DNA from: an uncultured Clostridia bacterium
GTDB taxonomy: Bacteria; Bacillota; Clostridia; UBA1381
Reading direction: 5' to 3'
Length of the DNA: 56,080 nucleotides
Assembly (NCBI GenBank): GCA_959602045.1
Contig: CAUGRT010000015.1
Location: forward strand, 1-56,080
Shown here: piece after piece, positions 16,074 through 25,738 of the stretch
Numbering within the stretch: the first letter of the stretch is position 1
Layout of the letters: each line of letters begins with the position of its first letter
The notes under the pieces: model-generated
Seen by the model: only the letters and a program-made list of their open reading frames with translations
The model's database searches: none
Told to the model about the DNA's origin: nothing
Program-made: the position numbers and the translations under genes

Positions 16074-18803
16074 ATGAAGTTTAAACTGTTTATGATTGTG
16101 GCAATGCTCCTTGCTGCCTGTTCGGGATATACAGCCGCTTTTGCGGAATGTGAATTTTCCGGAATTGAGCCGGCGGAGAGTCTGGGCGTTTTTGAAGCCG
16201 GAGAAGAAGTAAGCTTTACAATTTTCTATCAATCCGATCAAGACACCTCGATTCAATATACCATTTCCGATGTATGGAACAAGGTAAAGAAAAGCGGAGA
16301 GCTGTTGCTTGAACGAACGGCAGACAGCAAAACCGTCTGCTTGGGGAAATTTGCAACCGGATGGTATAGGGTAAGATTTTATGAATTCGACAAAGAAAAG
16401 GAAGATTATTGCGCTTTTTCTGTATCAGAGCCGATGTCCCTGCGAAAAAACGTCAAAAACCGTTTTGCGATTGATCAGGCAGGGCAGTACATGGATTGGA
16501 ACAAAGAAAAGCGTGAGGCTTATGCAAAGGTACTGAGTATGGCAGGCATAGATACGGTTCGGGAAAGAATGTCAGATTATGATGATGCCGATTATGATGC
16601 GAATATTGAAGAACAGACGGAAGCGCTTTTCAATCATGGGATTCGTGTCATGCAGATGCTGGCAAAAAATCAGTCTATTCATTATGGTGAAAATTTATTT
16701 ACTACCTATAATAAAGCCAAAAAGAATGCAGAATATTACGGAGAACGTGTGAAAATATGGGAATCGGTCAATGAAGCGGATTCTGATGAAAGTGTGACTC
16801 CGGATGAGGCTGCATCATATTATAAGGCAAGGGCAATCGGTATTATTGATTCCGGGGCAGAGACTGTAAAAACCTTTGGGGGACTTTGCAATTGGAATAC
16901 ATCATTTTCTGAGGTGTTTATGCAAAACGGCGTGATGGCATATGCGGATAATTTTAATCTTCATTCCCATCGTTATGCGCAGAGCAGTGAGTATAACCGA
17001 TTTCCGTCCGATCCGGTGCTGAATGCGAGAGAGCTTTCGACTGTGTATGGCGGCGGAAAACCGGTATGGGTATCGGAGGCAGGAATCAGCTGTGAGATTG
17101 ATGAGAATGAAACAATCACAGATGAATGTATGCCAATCCAGGCAAAGTATGTCGTGACCTCGGCAGTGGAATCCATCGCACGCGGCGGAACGGATAAACA
17201 TTTTTGGTTTTTGGCGCGGCATTATATCGAAAACGGCAGAGAGTTTGGAATATTCAGCGGAAATGATATGCCCTATGCCGCATACAGTGCAATTTCGGCG
17301 TTAACCTATTATCTTGGCGAGGGGAAGCTGTTGGGGGAATTGAAAGAAAAGCCGCAATCCTGCATAGGATATATGTTTTCGGACGGAGAAAATGATACGG
17401 CGATTCTATGGAATACAGAGGATAAAACCGATTACGTTCAGTTTAATACGGAATCGGATGTACAAATTATCAATCTTGTCGGTGACAGCTCGCCGATTCG
17501 GTACAGTGAGGTCAACAAAAAGATCAATATCCCGGTCACAACTTATCCGGTAATGATTAAGTTTCAAGGAACTACGCAGGGAAACTATTTTACGAAAAGA
17601 TTTCCGGAATATGATGAAATTAATGTGAAAGAATTGACCGATGCGCAGCGTGTGGTATTAAAGCAAAATTGGAAAACGAAAAAAACGGAAAACGCGCAAT
17701 ACCGCATAGAACGCGGTCAAAATTATACCATAGCATTAAATGTCTATAATTTCAGCGATACAAAAATGACGGGAAGTATCACTGCGGAAGTGTCGGGGAA
17801 TATGAAAAATGTATCCAAGCAAACCGTAAAATATTCCGCGGCAGCAGGAGGAAAAGCAACATTGGTATTTACGGTTGCCGCAAATGAGGATTACAGCGCA
17901 GGCGGAAAAGCTTATTTAAGCTTTGGCGGAGTGGCGAACGGTGAGGAAATATCGCCTTCGGTAAGCGAATGTTATGTTGTTCCTGATACTGACAATATGG
18001 AAAAAACAATCTTTGAAGGGTGCAGTAATGAAAATCAATGGCGTAAAAATTCGACTGCCGAAATGCAGAAATTCGGACAAGCCACCGATGCAGCTGGAAT
18101 GAAATTCATTTTCGATTTTAAAGCTGAGGTTTTGGACAGATGGGCATATCCGAGATTGGCGGTGACAAAAGGCGCCTTGAAAGATTCGGATGGAATAGGA
18201 TTTGAAATTGAGGTGGACAGTGCGAAATATGCATTATCCGATATGAATATGAAAGTATTTGTATGGACGCAGTCGGGCGCTTCGTATCTTGCATATGCCG
18301 GGGATTGCCAAAACGGGAAATATGCATTGACATGGGATCGTTTCGTTCAGTTTTCCGGTGAGCAAGAGGAGCTGAACAGAGCGGATATAACAATGATTTC
18401 AGTAGGTTTTAACGCAAAATATAGTTCCGATTCCGCATCGTATGGATATACGCTGAAAAACTTCGGGTATTTCAAGGGAACTGCGCCGGAGGCGGAAAAT
18501 GCGGAAATGATTCTTCATGGAATCGAAAACAACTCAAAATTAACGGCACACAGGAATAAGACGGTAACAGCACAAATCCCGGACGGACTCCGGGATATAA
18601 GCGTTTATTTGGATTACAGAGCCTATGGGTATACCGATAACGGCGATGGGACGATAGCAATAAGCCTTGAGGATTTATCAGAGGGCGCGCATTATCTGAC
18701 CGTGACGGGGTTTGACCGATTCCATTATGCGGTCAGAAAGTCAATCAGCTTCTATGCGGCAGATATAAAAAATATCTATGTCAAAGGAACATTTTTTAAT
18801 TAA
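16074..18803 (+). CDS. Secreted clan GH-A-like glycoside hydrolase, family not assigned
   Basis: The 909-aa protein has a signal peptide. Both a type I site (after AAFA) and a lipobox (LAAC, Cys16) are possible, so it may be a lipoprotein. An Ig-like domain (about 27-115) precedes a TIM-barrel-like region (about 125-430). There KIWESVNEAD places a catalytic acid/base Glu at 234 and VWVSEAG places the nucleophile Glu at 335, the N-E ... E arrangement of clan GH-A (families such as GH5, GH39 and GH2). A beta domain (about 510-630) and a CBM-like jelly roll (about 640-800) follow. The protein at 20852 is a paralogue with the same order, sharing GGTDKHFWFL near the barrel end. The substrate is unknown. 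Confidence 0.72.
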   Translation: MKFKLFMIVAMLLAACSGYTAAFAECEFSGIEPAESLGVFEAGEEVSFTIFYQSDQDTSIQYTISDVWNKVKKSGELLLERTADSKTVCLGKFATGWYRVRFYEFDKEKEDYCAFSVSEPMSLRKNVKNRFAIDQAGQYMDWNKEKREAYAKVLSMAGIDTVRERMSDYDDADYDANIEEQTEALFNHGIRVMQMLAKNQSIHYGENLFTTYNKAKKNAEYYGERVKIWESVNEADSDESVTPDEAASYYKARAIGIIDSGAETVKTFGGLCNWNTSFSEVFMQNGVMAYADNFNLHSHRYAQSSEYNRFPSDPVLNARELSTVYGGGKPVWVSEAGISCEIDENETITDECMPIQAKYVVTSAVESIARGGTDKHFWFLARHYIENGREFGIFSGNDMPYAAYSAISALTYYLGEGKLLGELKEKPQSCIGYMFSDGENDTAILWNTEDKTDYVQFNTESDVQIINLVGDSSPIRYSEVNKKINIPVTTYPVMIKFQGTTQGNYFTKRFPEYDEINVKELTDAQRVVLKQNWKTKKTENAQYRIERGQNYTIALNVYNFSDTKMTGSITAEVSGNMKNVSKQTVKYSAAAGGKATLVFTVAANEDYSAGGKAYLSFGGVANGEEISPSVSECYVVPDTDNMEKTIFEGCSNENQWRKNSTAEMQKFGQATDAAGMKFIFDFKAEVLDRWAYPRLAVTKGALKDSDGIGFEIEVDSAKYALSDMNMKVFVWTQSGASYLAYAGDCQNGKYALTWDRFVQFSGEQEELNRADITMISVGFNAKYSSDSASYGYTLKNFGYFKGTAPEAENAEMILHGIENNSKLTAHRNKTVTAQIPDGLRDISVYLDYRAYGYTDNGDGTIAISLEDLSEGAHYLTVTGFDRFHYAVRKSISFYAADIKNIYVKGTFFN

Positions 18804-18819
18804 CGGGAGGGAACGGAAA

Positions 18820-20838
18820 GTGAGAAAAATTTTATGTGCCATAACGGCGGCGGTCATGCTGGCGCTTGCCATAAACGTGAATGTATTTGCAAAGGAAAAT
18901 GCGATTCAGGTGGAGTTTGAGGATTATCTGGATCAAAACAGCGGATTTTCACAAACGCAAACCGTTGATGGCGGAGCAATGGCAGGGGTTTCAAAAATTT
19001 CATCCGGTGTCTATACTTATACGGTTTCGTTTAATGCGGAAAATGAGGGTGAATATACAATGCAGCTTGCGGCGGCAGCCTATGCGGAGGGACTGACCGT
19101 GAATTACAGTGATGTAAGCTGGTCGTTGAACGGATCGGATGCGGTATCGCTGAATGACGCGGAATCCAAAACGCTTTTGGATACTTCCGGAACACCGCAG
19201 AGAACGCTGTTTGTACCGACGGCAAAGGTATGGCTGGAAAAGGGAGAAAATACACTGGTATTGTCCGGCGGAAAGAGAAGCGGAAAACCTATGGTGACGT
19301 TTTATCTTGATTATGCAAAATTTGTATCCGAGGAAGAAGAACCGGAAAAAAGACGATGGGAAATCGAGGAAATCACGGCGGATGGTATTGTATCGGATGC
19401 CAATACAAGCGGCGGGAAATTCCAGATACATAAATCCACCGATACGGAGGATGTAATACAGCATTTTGAGGGTACGATTGCTAAAAGCGGAGAATATACG
19501 CTGAGCTTTGCCTGCGGAGATTATTCGAATATGCCCTATCTGAGTCAGTTGTACTTTAGCGTAAACGGGGGAGAGTATATTGAGATTAATGATACCGAAT
19601 GCAGCGTAAGTCAGCTGGAGTCCTTGGCAAATTCAGGTTTACAGGGGACATTCGGACTTTATAAGTATTCATATAAAGGGGCAGTGAATCTTGATGCCGG
19701 AGCATTTACTGTGGATATAAAGGCAATCAAAAGAATAAAGAATGAGCCGGGGGACGGAGTTTATTTTTCGTTTGACTATATGGAAATCGAAGACAGGAAA
19801 GAGCCTGAACCGGTGATCGGCAGCGGCAGACTGGAGGTTGAGGATATAACCTCAACCTGTATCGCGAATGATAAAAACGTAAGCGGTGGGAAATATCAGG
19901 CATACAAATCAACGGAAACTGAGGATGTGATTCAAAGATTCACCTTTAAGACGGACGAGCGCGGAATGTATACCGTCAGTGTTGCCGCCGGAACCTTTGC
20001 CAAGATGGCGTACTTAAGCTCTTTGTATATCAGTATAAACGGGGGAGAATATATTGAGCTGAATGATGCGAATTGCTATATCACACAGCTTGATGAATTG
20101 GCAGACCCGGCAATGAGAGCAACTTATAATCTGTACAGTTATACCTATAAGCAAGACATCAGTATAGAGGAGGACATCACCACGGTGGATGTCAGGGCTA
20201 CGGCAAGAACCAAGGCCGAGGCAACGCCGGGCGTCTATTTTTCATTGGATTATGTTGAGGTATTACAGGTAAAACAGCTTGACGGATTATCCGGAAAAAC
20301 AGATCATGGATTTGTTGCCTGCGGAAAAGATGAACAGCTGAGAATCTTTAATGCTGACGGAAAAGAAATTACTGCGGCGGATGTCACATCCATAAAATAC
20401 ACATCAGATGATGAAAAAATTGTTTCGGTTGACTCAGACGGGGTTCTTCACGGAAGGAATTTTGGTAAAGCGGTCATTCATATTGAGGCAGACCGAAGAG
20501 GAGTAACCGCATCGGCCGATTGTACTGTCTATGTAACCGATGAATCCGGACTGTACCTTACGGATGGAAAGCGGAACGGAAATGAGATCAGCGTGACGAT
20601 AAATGCAGTGCAGGATTATAAGGCGCAGCATCAGTTGCTGATTGCGGTATATGGCAATGAGGACGGATATGCTACCTCAATTAAGAAAATATATACGGTG
20701 GATACCGAGGATCTTTCAAAGGGTGAAAGCAAGCAGATTCAAAAAACGGTTGAAGCAGAATCGGGAGATGTCATCAATATCTTTATGATTTACCCGGATA
20801 ATAATAACAATGCGGTATTCAGCAAAATCACACTGTAA
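18820..20838 (+). CDS. Secreted carbohydrate-binding protein (three CBM35/6-like modules plus Big2-like domain)
   Basis: The 672-aa product starts at GTG 18820, preceded by GGGAGG and followed by a signal peptide (RKILCAITAAVMLALAINVNVFAK). An upstream ATG at 18778 overlaps the previous gene and would bury the signal peptide. Three modules follow (about 25-170, 175-320 and 335-480), each with the acidic V/I-E-x-E strand and a closing YFSFDYMEIE-like strand. The second and third are close duplicates (both with GG(E)YIE(L/I)ND and YKSTETEDVIQ). A Big2-like region (YTSDDEKIVSVDSDG) and the same C-terminal beta domain as in the protein at 13344 end the protein. No enzyme domain is visible. It lies between the two hydrolase genes in one operon. 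Confidence 0.78.
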   Translation: MRKILCAITAAVMLALAINVNVFAKENAIQVEFEDYLDQNSGFSQTQTVDGGAMAGVSKISSGVYTYTVSFNAENEGEYTMQLAAAAYAEGLTVNYSDVSWSLNGSDAVSLNDAESKTLLDTSGTPQRTLFVPTAKVWLEKGENTLVLSGGKRSGKPMVTFYLDYAKFVSEEEEPEKRRWEIEEITADGIVSDANTSGGKFQIHKSTDTEDVIQHFEGTIAKSGEYTLSFACGDYSNMPYLSQLYFSVNGGEYIEINDTECSVSQLESLANSGLQGTFGLYKYSYKGAVNLDAGAFTVDIKAIKRIKNEPGDGVYFSFDYMEIEDRKEPEPVIGSGRLEVEDITSTCIANDKNVSGGKYQAYKSTETEDVIQRFTFKTDERGMYTVSVAAGTFAKMAYLSSLYISINGGEYIELNDANCYITQLDELADPAMRATYNLYSYTYKQDISIEEDITTVDVRATARTKAEATPGVYFSLDYVEVLQVKQLDGLSGKTDHGFVACGKDEQLRIFNADGKEITAADVTSIKYTSDDEKIVSVDSDGVLHGRNFGKAVIHIEADRRGVTASADCTVYVTDESGLYLTDGKRNGNEISVTINAVQDYKAQHQLLIAVYGNEDGYATSIKKIYTVDTEDLSKGESKQIQKTVEAESGDVINIFMIYPDNNNNAVFSKITL

Positions 20839-20851
20839 GGAGGTTCGGTGA

Positions 20852-23800
20852 ATGAAAAAAAGAATCCTGTCGGCTGCGGCGGCAATTGCTGTGTTGTCAA
20901 CAACGGTGAGTATGCCGAATATATCTGCGGCAGAAAGAATAAAAATTGAGGCGGAAGATTATACATCTTCTTCAAGCAGCTTGAATATTACAAATAATGC
21001 ACAGCTGAGCAATTCAAAATATGTAAGAATTTATGATTATCCTCCGGCAGCAGGATATACCATAGGCTATAGCTTTGAAGTATCGAAAGCCGGTGTCTAT
21101 CAGGTGAATGGGGTTGGGTCGATATTAGATAGAGTGTATACAAGCGATTGGGATATTTATATGAATGATGAATCCAATTCTTCCAATGAAAGACTTCTGC
21201 TTGAAGATATTGATGTTCCGAGTATCAAGGATGTTATGAAAAAATATTCATTCGGAACCTTTCGGCTGAAAAAGGGAAAGAATACTTTGTATGTAAAGGT
21301 GAACTGTGAGGATTTGCAATCACAGGACATGGTGGTTACTTTTCTGGATTATTTTACAATCGAACAGGTGAACGGCGGAAAGTTTTCGGTTTCAAATCTG
21401 TCGTTTGAAGGCTCGGATTGCGGAGTCTTTACGGAGGACGACAATATTAAAATGAATGTTGACTTTACCGCTTCCGCACCGGAAAAGTGCGAATATCGGA
21501 TTAAGATTACTGACGCATGGGACAGGGAAGTGATCAACAGCAAAATAACAGTAGGAAAGGGAATGGATAGTTTGCCGGTCAATCTCGGTAAACTCAAGCC
21601 CGGATGGTATCGTGCATACATTTATGACCCGGATTCGGAAACAGAACTTAATTCCTACAAGGCATTTGCGGTTACTCATTCCCTGAAAAAGAGAGGGGAT
21701 TTTGCAGATACTGCATTTGGGTCGGATCTTGCCGCAGAATATGACGGCGGAACGCTCAAACGAGCTAAAAGCTTCGCGGAGGCGATGCGGTATTCCGGAT
21801 TTGACTGGATCAGAAGCCGGGGAACCGGTAAATCAACCATCGGAACACAACTAAATATGAAAAAGCAGATTGCCGCGCAGGGAATCAAAACAGATGAAGT
21901 GATGGGCAGCGCGGTCGGGTATGTTACCGGCGAATCGGACGCAAAATTCAGAAATGATCTGTATACGATTTCGTATAATTTCTGGAAAGAATATCCTAAG
22001 TATGAGCAAGGAACGGTGGATATGGTTGAGGTGTTCAATGAATTGGACATTTCAAAAAATTCTCCCGGAGCGGATTTGTATTCGGCATATCTGAAAGCGG
22101 CGGCAATCGGACTTGCCGATTCGGGGTATCACCCTTATGTATCATTAACGGGTTTAGCAATGTATGAGGGGTTGTATTTTGATTTGCTCATGCAAAACGG
22201 AGCATTGGATTACAGTGATGTCTATAATTTTCATGCACATGCGGCAATTGAAAACAGAGTCAGCTGTGCAAGACAAAATTCGGACGTATATTCAAAAGGC
22301 AGTTCGATTCCGCTGTATCTTACGGAGGCAGGAATTTATCAGATTCCCGAAGGCGAGGACGGACTTTCGGATGAACAGATGAGAACTTCCGCAAGATATG
22401 GAATTACCTCGGCTGTCACCTCACTTTCATACGGTACGGATAAGCACTTCTGGTTTTTGAGCAGACCTTTCATAGAAAACAACGGAAACTATTCCTCTTT
22501 CCATGCGTGGTCGTATTATCCGTATCCGGTATATACCTCCGTTGAGAATATGACATATCAGTTGGGCGAAGGAATTTATAAAGGAGAAATGAGCGTTGCA
22601 GCTGACGGTGTTACGGGAGAGCTGTTTGATGACGGAAAAGGAAATGACGTTGCGGTATTCTGGTCAGAGCAGCCAACGTATATTACGCTGAATGCGGATC
22701 AAGTCACTTATGCGGATATGTACGGATATGAAGAAATTCGAAACGGAACAGACGGAAAAGTGACGGTATCCGTTTCGCAGGATCCGATTTATATCCGATT
22801 TAACGGCAGAAGTGATCAATCTAATTACTATCCGGCGGCTCATACGAAGAACGTTATTTCACGGCATGAATTAAAGACGAACGACCGAATTGTGATTCAG
22901 CCGCTTTGGCAGAATGTTGACATGAATGACGCGGCAATCAAGAATGTGGGATATTCTCTGGACTCGGGAAAAAATTACGAGGTTGATGCCGTAGTCTACA
23001 ATATGAATAATGAAAGCGTCAGCGGAAATATCGGAGCGGTTTTGTGTAACAGTGAGCAATTCGATTTGAGTGTAGAGAACGGAGCATTTGCAATTGAGCC
23101 GTGGGGCAAGACTACCGTAAAGATCCGTCTTGCAGCAAACGGAAACGGCACACCGGGAAAAACCGGTGAATTAAAGATTTTTGGCTCAATGAGCGATGGA
23201 CGGGAGCTGTCATCGGCGGTTTGCGCATATAATTTTTCGATGAAGGGAGTTGAGCTTTCGCCGAATGAGGTTCAACTTTTTGAAGGCAGCTTAGATGCGG
23301 AAAACTGGGATTTAACCAACATTCAGGCAAGCGGAAAACTGGATTATTCATCGGATAAAAGCAAAGGCACATTCACGATGAAAGCAACATTCAGCGATAG
23401 CTCTGTCTGGTATTTCCCGAAGCTTAAAATCAATGACGCGTCATTTATCAAAGGTACATCGGGGATCAGTTTTAAAAGAAAATGTGCAAAAAGCAGTGAA
23501 GACAAAACAACGGTATTTGTATATCTATCGGACGGCAGAGAGTACTATAGCGGAGAAGCGTCCGGAGTGGCATTTTCGGATCAATGGGAAACACTGACCT
23601 ATCCGTGGTCAAGCTTTTCCTTGTTTAAATCTCCGTTGGGAACGGTGGATATTCGGGAATTTGATGAAAGTCTTATCGAATATGCGGCGATCGGCGTATC
23701 GGGCGGAACAAAGGATAAACCCTCAACAACCATATCGGATTTTGGCGTGTATACACTGGAAGAGGGGGGCGATGTTCTGAACCCCGGAAAAATAGAGCTT

Positions 23801-24052
23801 TCCGGAATGGATTACATGGCGGTATACAATCAGGGAGAAGTGCCGCAGCTGAAAGCAGAATTGCCCTATGATGATTTGCAAGACATCAAGGTGATGAATT
23901 ACAATAACGTCTATAACCGATGGACACAAGACGGGAAAATTATTACCGTTGATCTGAGCGGATTGGGTCGGGGCAAATACGAAATCAAGATATGTGCAAA
24001 AAACAAAATGAATTATTACTATGTATCTAAAATGATATTCTATGTAGAGTAA
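20852..24052 (+). CDS. Large secreted clan GH-A-like glycoside hydrolase with N-terminal CBM
   Basis: The 1066-aa protein starts at ATG with an AAGGAGG site and has a signal peptide cut near ISAAE (27-28). An N-terminal CBM35/6-like module (IKIEAEDY, about 30-172) is followed by an Ig-like domain (about 178-275) and a TIM-barrel-like region (about 290-590). MVEVFNELDI gives the putative acid/base Glu397 and LYLTEAGI the nucleophile Glu492, spaced 95 residues apart. YGTDKHFWFLSRPFIEN matches the paralogue at 16074. Two further beta domains follow (about 650-790 and a CBM-like region about 800-990), then a short C-terminal domain. It differs from its paralogue mainly by the extra CBM. The polysaccharide attacked is not evident. 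Confidence 0.75.
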   Translation: MKKRILSAAAAIAVLSTTVSMPNISAAERIKIEAEDYTSSSSSLNITNNAQLSNSKYVRIYDYPPAAGYTIGYSFEVSKAGVYQVNGVGSILDRVYTSDWDIYMNDESNSSNERLLLEDIDVPSIKDVMKKYSFGTFRLKKGKNTLYVKVNCEDLQSQDMVVTFLDYFTIEQVNGGKFSVSNLSFEGSDCGVFTEDDNIKMNVDFTASAPEKCEYRIKITDAWDREVINSKITVGKGMDSLPVNLGKLKPGWYRAYIYDPDSETELNSYKAFAVTHSLKKRGDFADTAFGSDLAAEYDGGTLKRAKSFAEAMRYSGFDWIRSRGTGKSTIGTQLNMKKQIAAQGIKTDEVMGSAVGYVTGESDAKFRNDLYTISYNFWKEYPKYEQGTVDMVEVFNELDISKNSPGADLYSAYLKAAAIGLADSGYHPYVSLTGLAMYEGLYFDLLMQNGALDYSDVYNFHAHAAIENRVSCARQNSDVYSKGSSIPLYLTEAGIYQIPEGEDGLSDEQMRTSARYGITSAVTSLSYGTDKHFWFLSRPFIENNGNYSSFHAWSYYPYPVYTSVENMTYQLGEGIYKGEMSVAADGVTGELFDDGKGNDVAVFWSEQPTYITLNADQVTYADMYGYEEIRNGTDGKVTVSVSQDPIYIRFNGRSDQSNYYPAAHTKNVISRHELKTNDRIVIQPLWQNVDMNDAAIKNVGYSLDSGKNYEVDAVVYNMNNESVSGNIGAVLCNSEQFDLSVENGAFAIEPWGKTTVKIRLAANGNGTPGKTGELKIFGSMSDGRELSSAVCAYNFSMKGVELSPNEVQLFEGSLDAENWDLTNIQASGKLDYSSDKSKGTFTMKATFSDSSVWYFPKLKINDASFIKGTSGISFKRKCAKSSEDKTTVFVYLSDGREYYSGEASGVAFSDQWETLTYPWSSFSLFKSPLGTVDIREFDESLIEYAAIGVSGGTKDKPSTTISDFGVYTLEEGGDVLNPGKIELSGMDYMAVYNQGEVPQLKAELPYDDLQDIKVMNYNNVYNRWTQDGKIITVDLSGLGRGKYEIKICAKNKMNYYYVSKMIFYVE

Positions 24053-24067
24053 CAGGAGAGGTGTGGA

Positions 24068-25735
24068 ATGAAGAAAATAATCGGTATACTGACTGCGATG
24101 GTTCTGAGCGTTTGCGCGGTGCAGCTTGCGGCGGCGGAAAATGACATAACATGCAGTCTGGATTGTATTCCCGGAACCGTGATCATGAAGGGAAGTATCG
24201 AGATTCCAGGTTTGGAGTATCCTTCAGCGGTTACAGTGAAAGTAACCGACTCGGAGAATCATCTGAACTATTATGACGTGATCTATACGGATGATCAGAA
24301 TAAGGCGGAATTTTACTATAAAAATAATGCGTCATCCGGAATTTACACTTGTGTATTTGGCATCAATGCAATCCATGAATCGGTAACGGCAACCTATGCA
24401 GACTTTAAGGGGAAGGATTTCCAGGATGAATTTGTGGTAAATGTAAAAAGCGCGGTAAAGAACAATGATACAGAACAAATTGAAAAGCTGATAACGGAGA
24501 ATGATGATTGGCTGAAAACCGATAGAAGCGTATTTGAAGGGTTAAAGGAATCCGGAAAAGTATATTCATTAATGATCAGTGATTACGAGGAGTATCAGGA
24601 AGCGTGTGATGTTAAAAATGCATTTGAAAAATGCGCCATGCTGGAAAACGTCAATGAAAACGGTGCTGCCGGATTGAAAATCCTTTATGAAAGCGATCAG
24701 GATAAAAGGTTGTTTCAGCTTGTGGACAAAATACCGTCAAACGGCGGCGAAAATGCATTTGACTCGCTTTCAGACAGCACGAAAAATAGTATTTATGCGG
24801 CGGCAAGCGGCACTTACACAATGTCAAGCCAGTTGGTTGAAACATTTGTGTCGCAAACACTATTGACTGCAATCCATAAAGCGGCAAATTACAATGAGGT
24901 GAAAATTGTTTTGGAGGCGTATAAGGCAGCAGGGAAAATTCGGTATTCTTATACTCTCGGCACAGCGGATTATAAGGCGCTTATCGGAAAATCATTCAAT
25001 TCCTACAGTGCGGTTGAAGCTGCGATAGCAAGTCTCAAAAACACATCGAAAACTCCCGGAGGCGGAGGCGGCGGTGGCGGAGGAGGTTCCTCCTCATCCA
25101 ATGCGCCGTTAAGAGTGGAAACTGAAATCACGCCCCCGTCAGAAACTAATGACGGTAAAACGACCGAAGCTCATCCGATTAACAAATATTTTGATGATAT
25201 AGAGGATTCCAAGTGGGCGATGGAAGCGGTGGATTTTCTGTATGAGAAAGGCATTATCAGCGGTTCGGGAGAAAGAACATTCGATCCGAACCGATCGGTC
25301 ACGCGTGCCGAAGCGGCAAAAATGATTACCTTGCTTGCCGGAGTGGAAATGGAAAACACAGTCCCAAAAGCATTTTCCGATGCAGTGCCTGATGCGTGGT
25401 ATGAGAAGTATATCAATGCAGCTTGTGAGTACGGATATTTGGAGGGTTACGGCGATGGCAGCTTTGGCGTAAGTCATCCGATCACAAGAGAGCAGGCGGC
25501 GACCGTTATTTATCGGTTGCTTACCGGGAAAAATATGAAGTTTGTCAAGAACGGATTTATATTTGAGGATGACGCTGCAATATCAGATTGGGCAAAAGAC
25601 GCGGTTTATTCTTTGCACAGCGGAGAAATTATTAACGGACGGTCAAACAATCGGTTTTATCCTGCGGAAAATATGACAAGAGCCGAGTGTGCGGTGCTGA
25701 TTTACAGAGCTGCGCAGCAGATGGGAGGTATATAA
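24068..25735 (+). CDS. Surface protein with C-terminal SLH domains and polyglycine linker
   Basis: The 555-aa protein has a signal peptide (about 1-24) and a beta-rich N-terminal part (about 28-125). A predicted helical middle (about 125-330) is followed by a run of about nine Gly plus Ser (near 338-350) and three SLH domains (about 375-430, 435-492 and 497-553). The SLH signatures are FDPNRSVTRAEAAKMI, YGDGSFGVSHPITREQAATVIYRLL and FYPAENMTRAECAVLIYRAA. SLH domains tether proteins to pyruvylated secondary cell-wall polymers. The gene lies 15 bp after the hydrolase gene and 3 bp before the next SLH gene, so translation is probably coupled. It may anchor or organise the secreted binding proteins (inference); no cohesin or dockerin is visible. 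Confidence 0.85.
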   Translation: MKKIIGILTAMVLSVCAVQLAAAENDITCSLDCIPGTVIMKGSIEIPGLEYPSAVTVKVTDSENHLNYYDVIYTDDQNKAEFYYKNNASSGIYTCVFGINAIHESVTATYADFKGKDFQDEFVVNVKSAVKNNDTEQIEKLITENDDWLKTDRSVFEGLKESGKVYSLMISDYEEYQEACDVKNAFEKCAMLENVNENGAAGLKILYESDQDKRLFQLVDKIPSNGGENAFDSLSDSTKNSIYAAASGTYTMSSQLVETFVSQTLLTAIHKAANYNEVKIVLEAYKAAGKIRYSYTLGTADYKALIGKSFNSYSAVEAAIASLKNTSKTPGGGGGGGGGGSSSSNAPLRVETEITPPSETNDGKTTEAHPINKYFDDIEDSKWAMEAVDFLYEKGIISGSGERTFDPNRSVTRAEAAKMITLLAGVEMENTVPKAFSDAVPDAWYEKYINAACEYGYLEGYGDGSFGVSHPITREQAATVIYRLLTGKNMKFVKNGFIFEDDAAISDWAKDAVYSLHSGEIINGRSNNRFYPAENMTRAECAVLIYRAAQQMGGI

Positions 25736-25738
25736 GGA

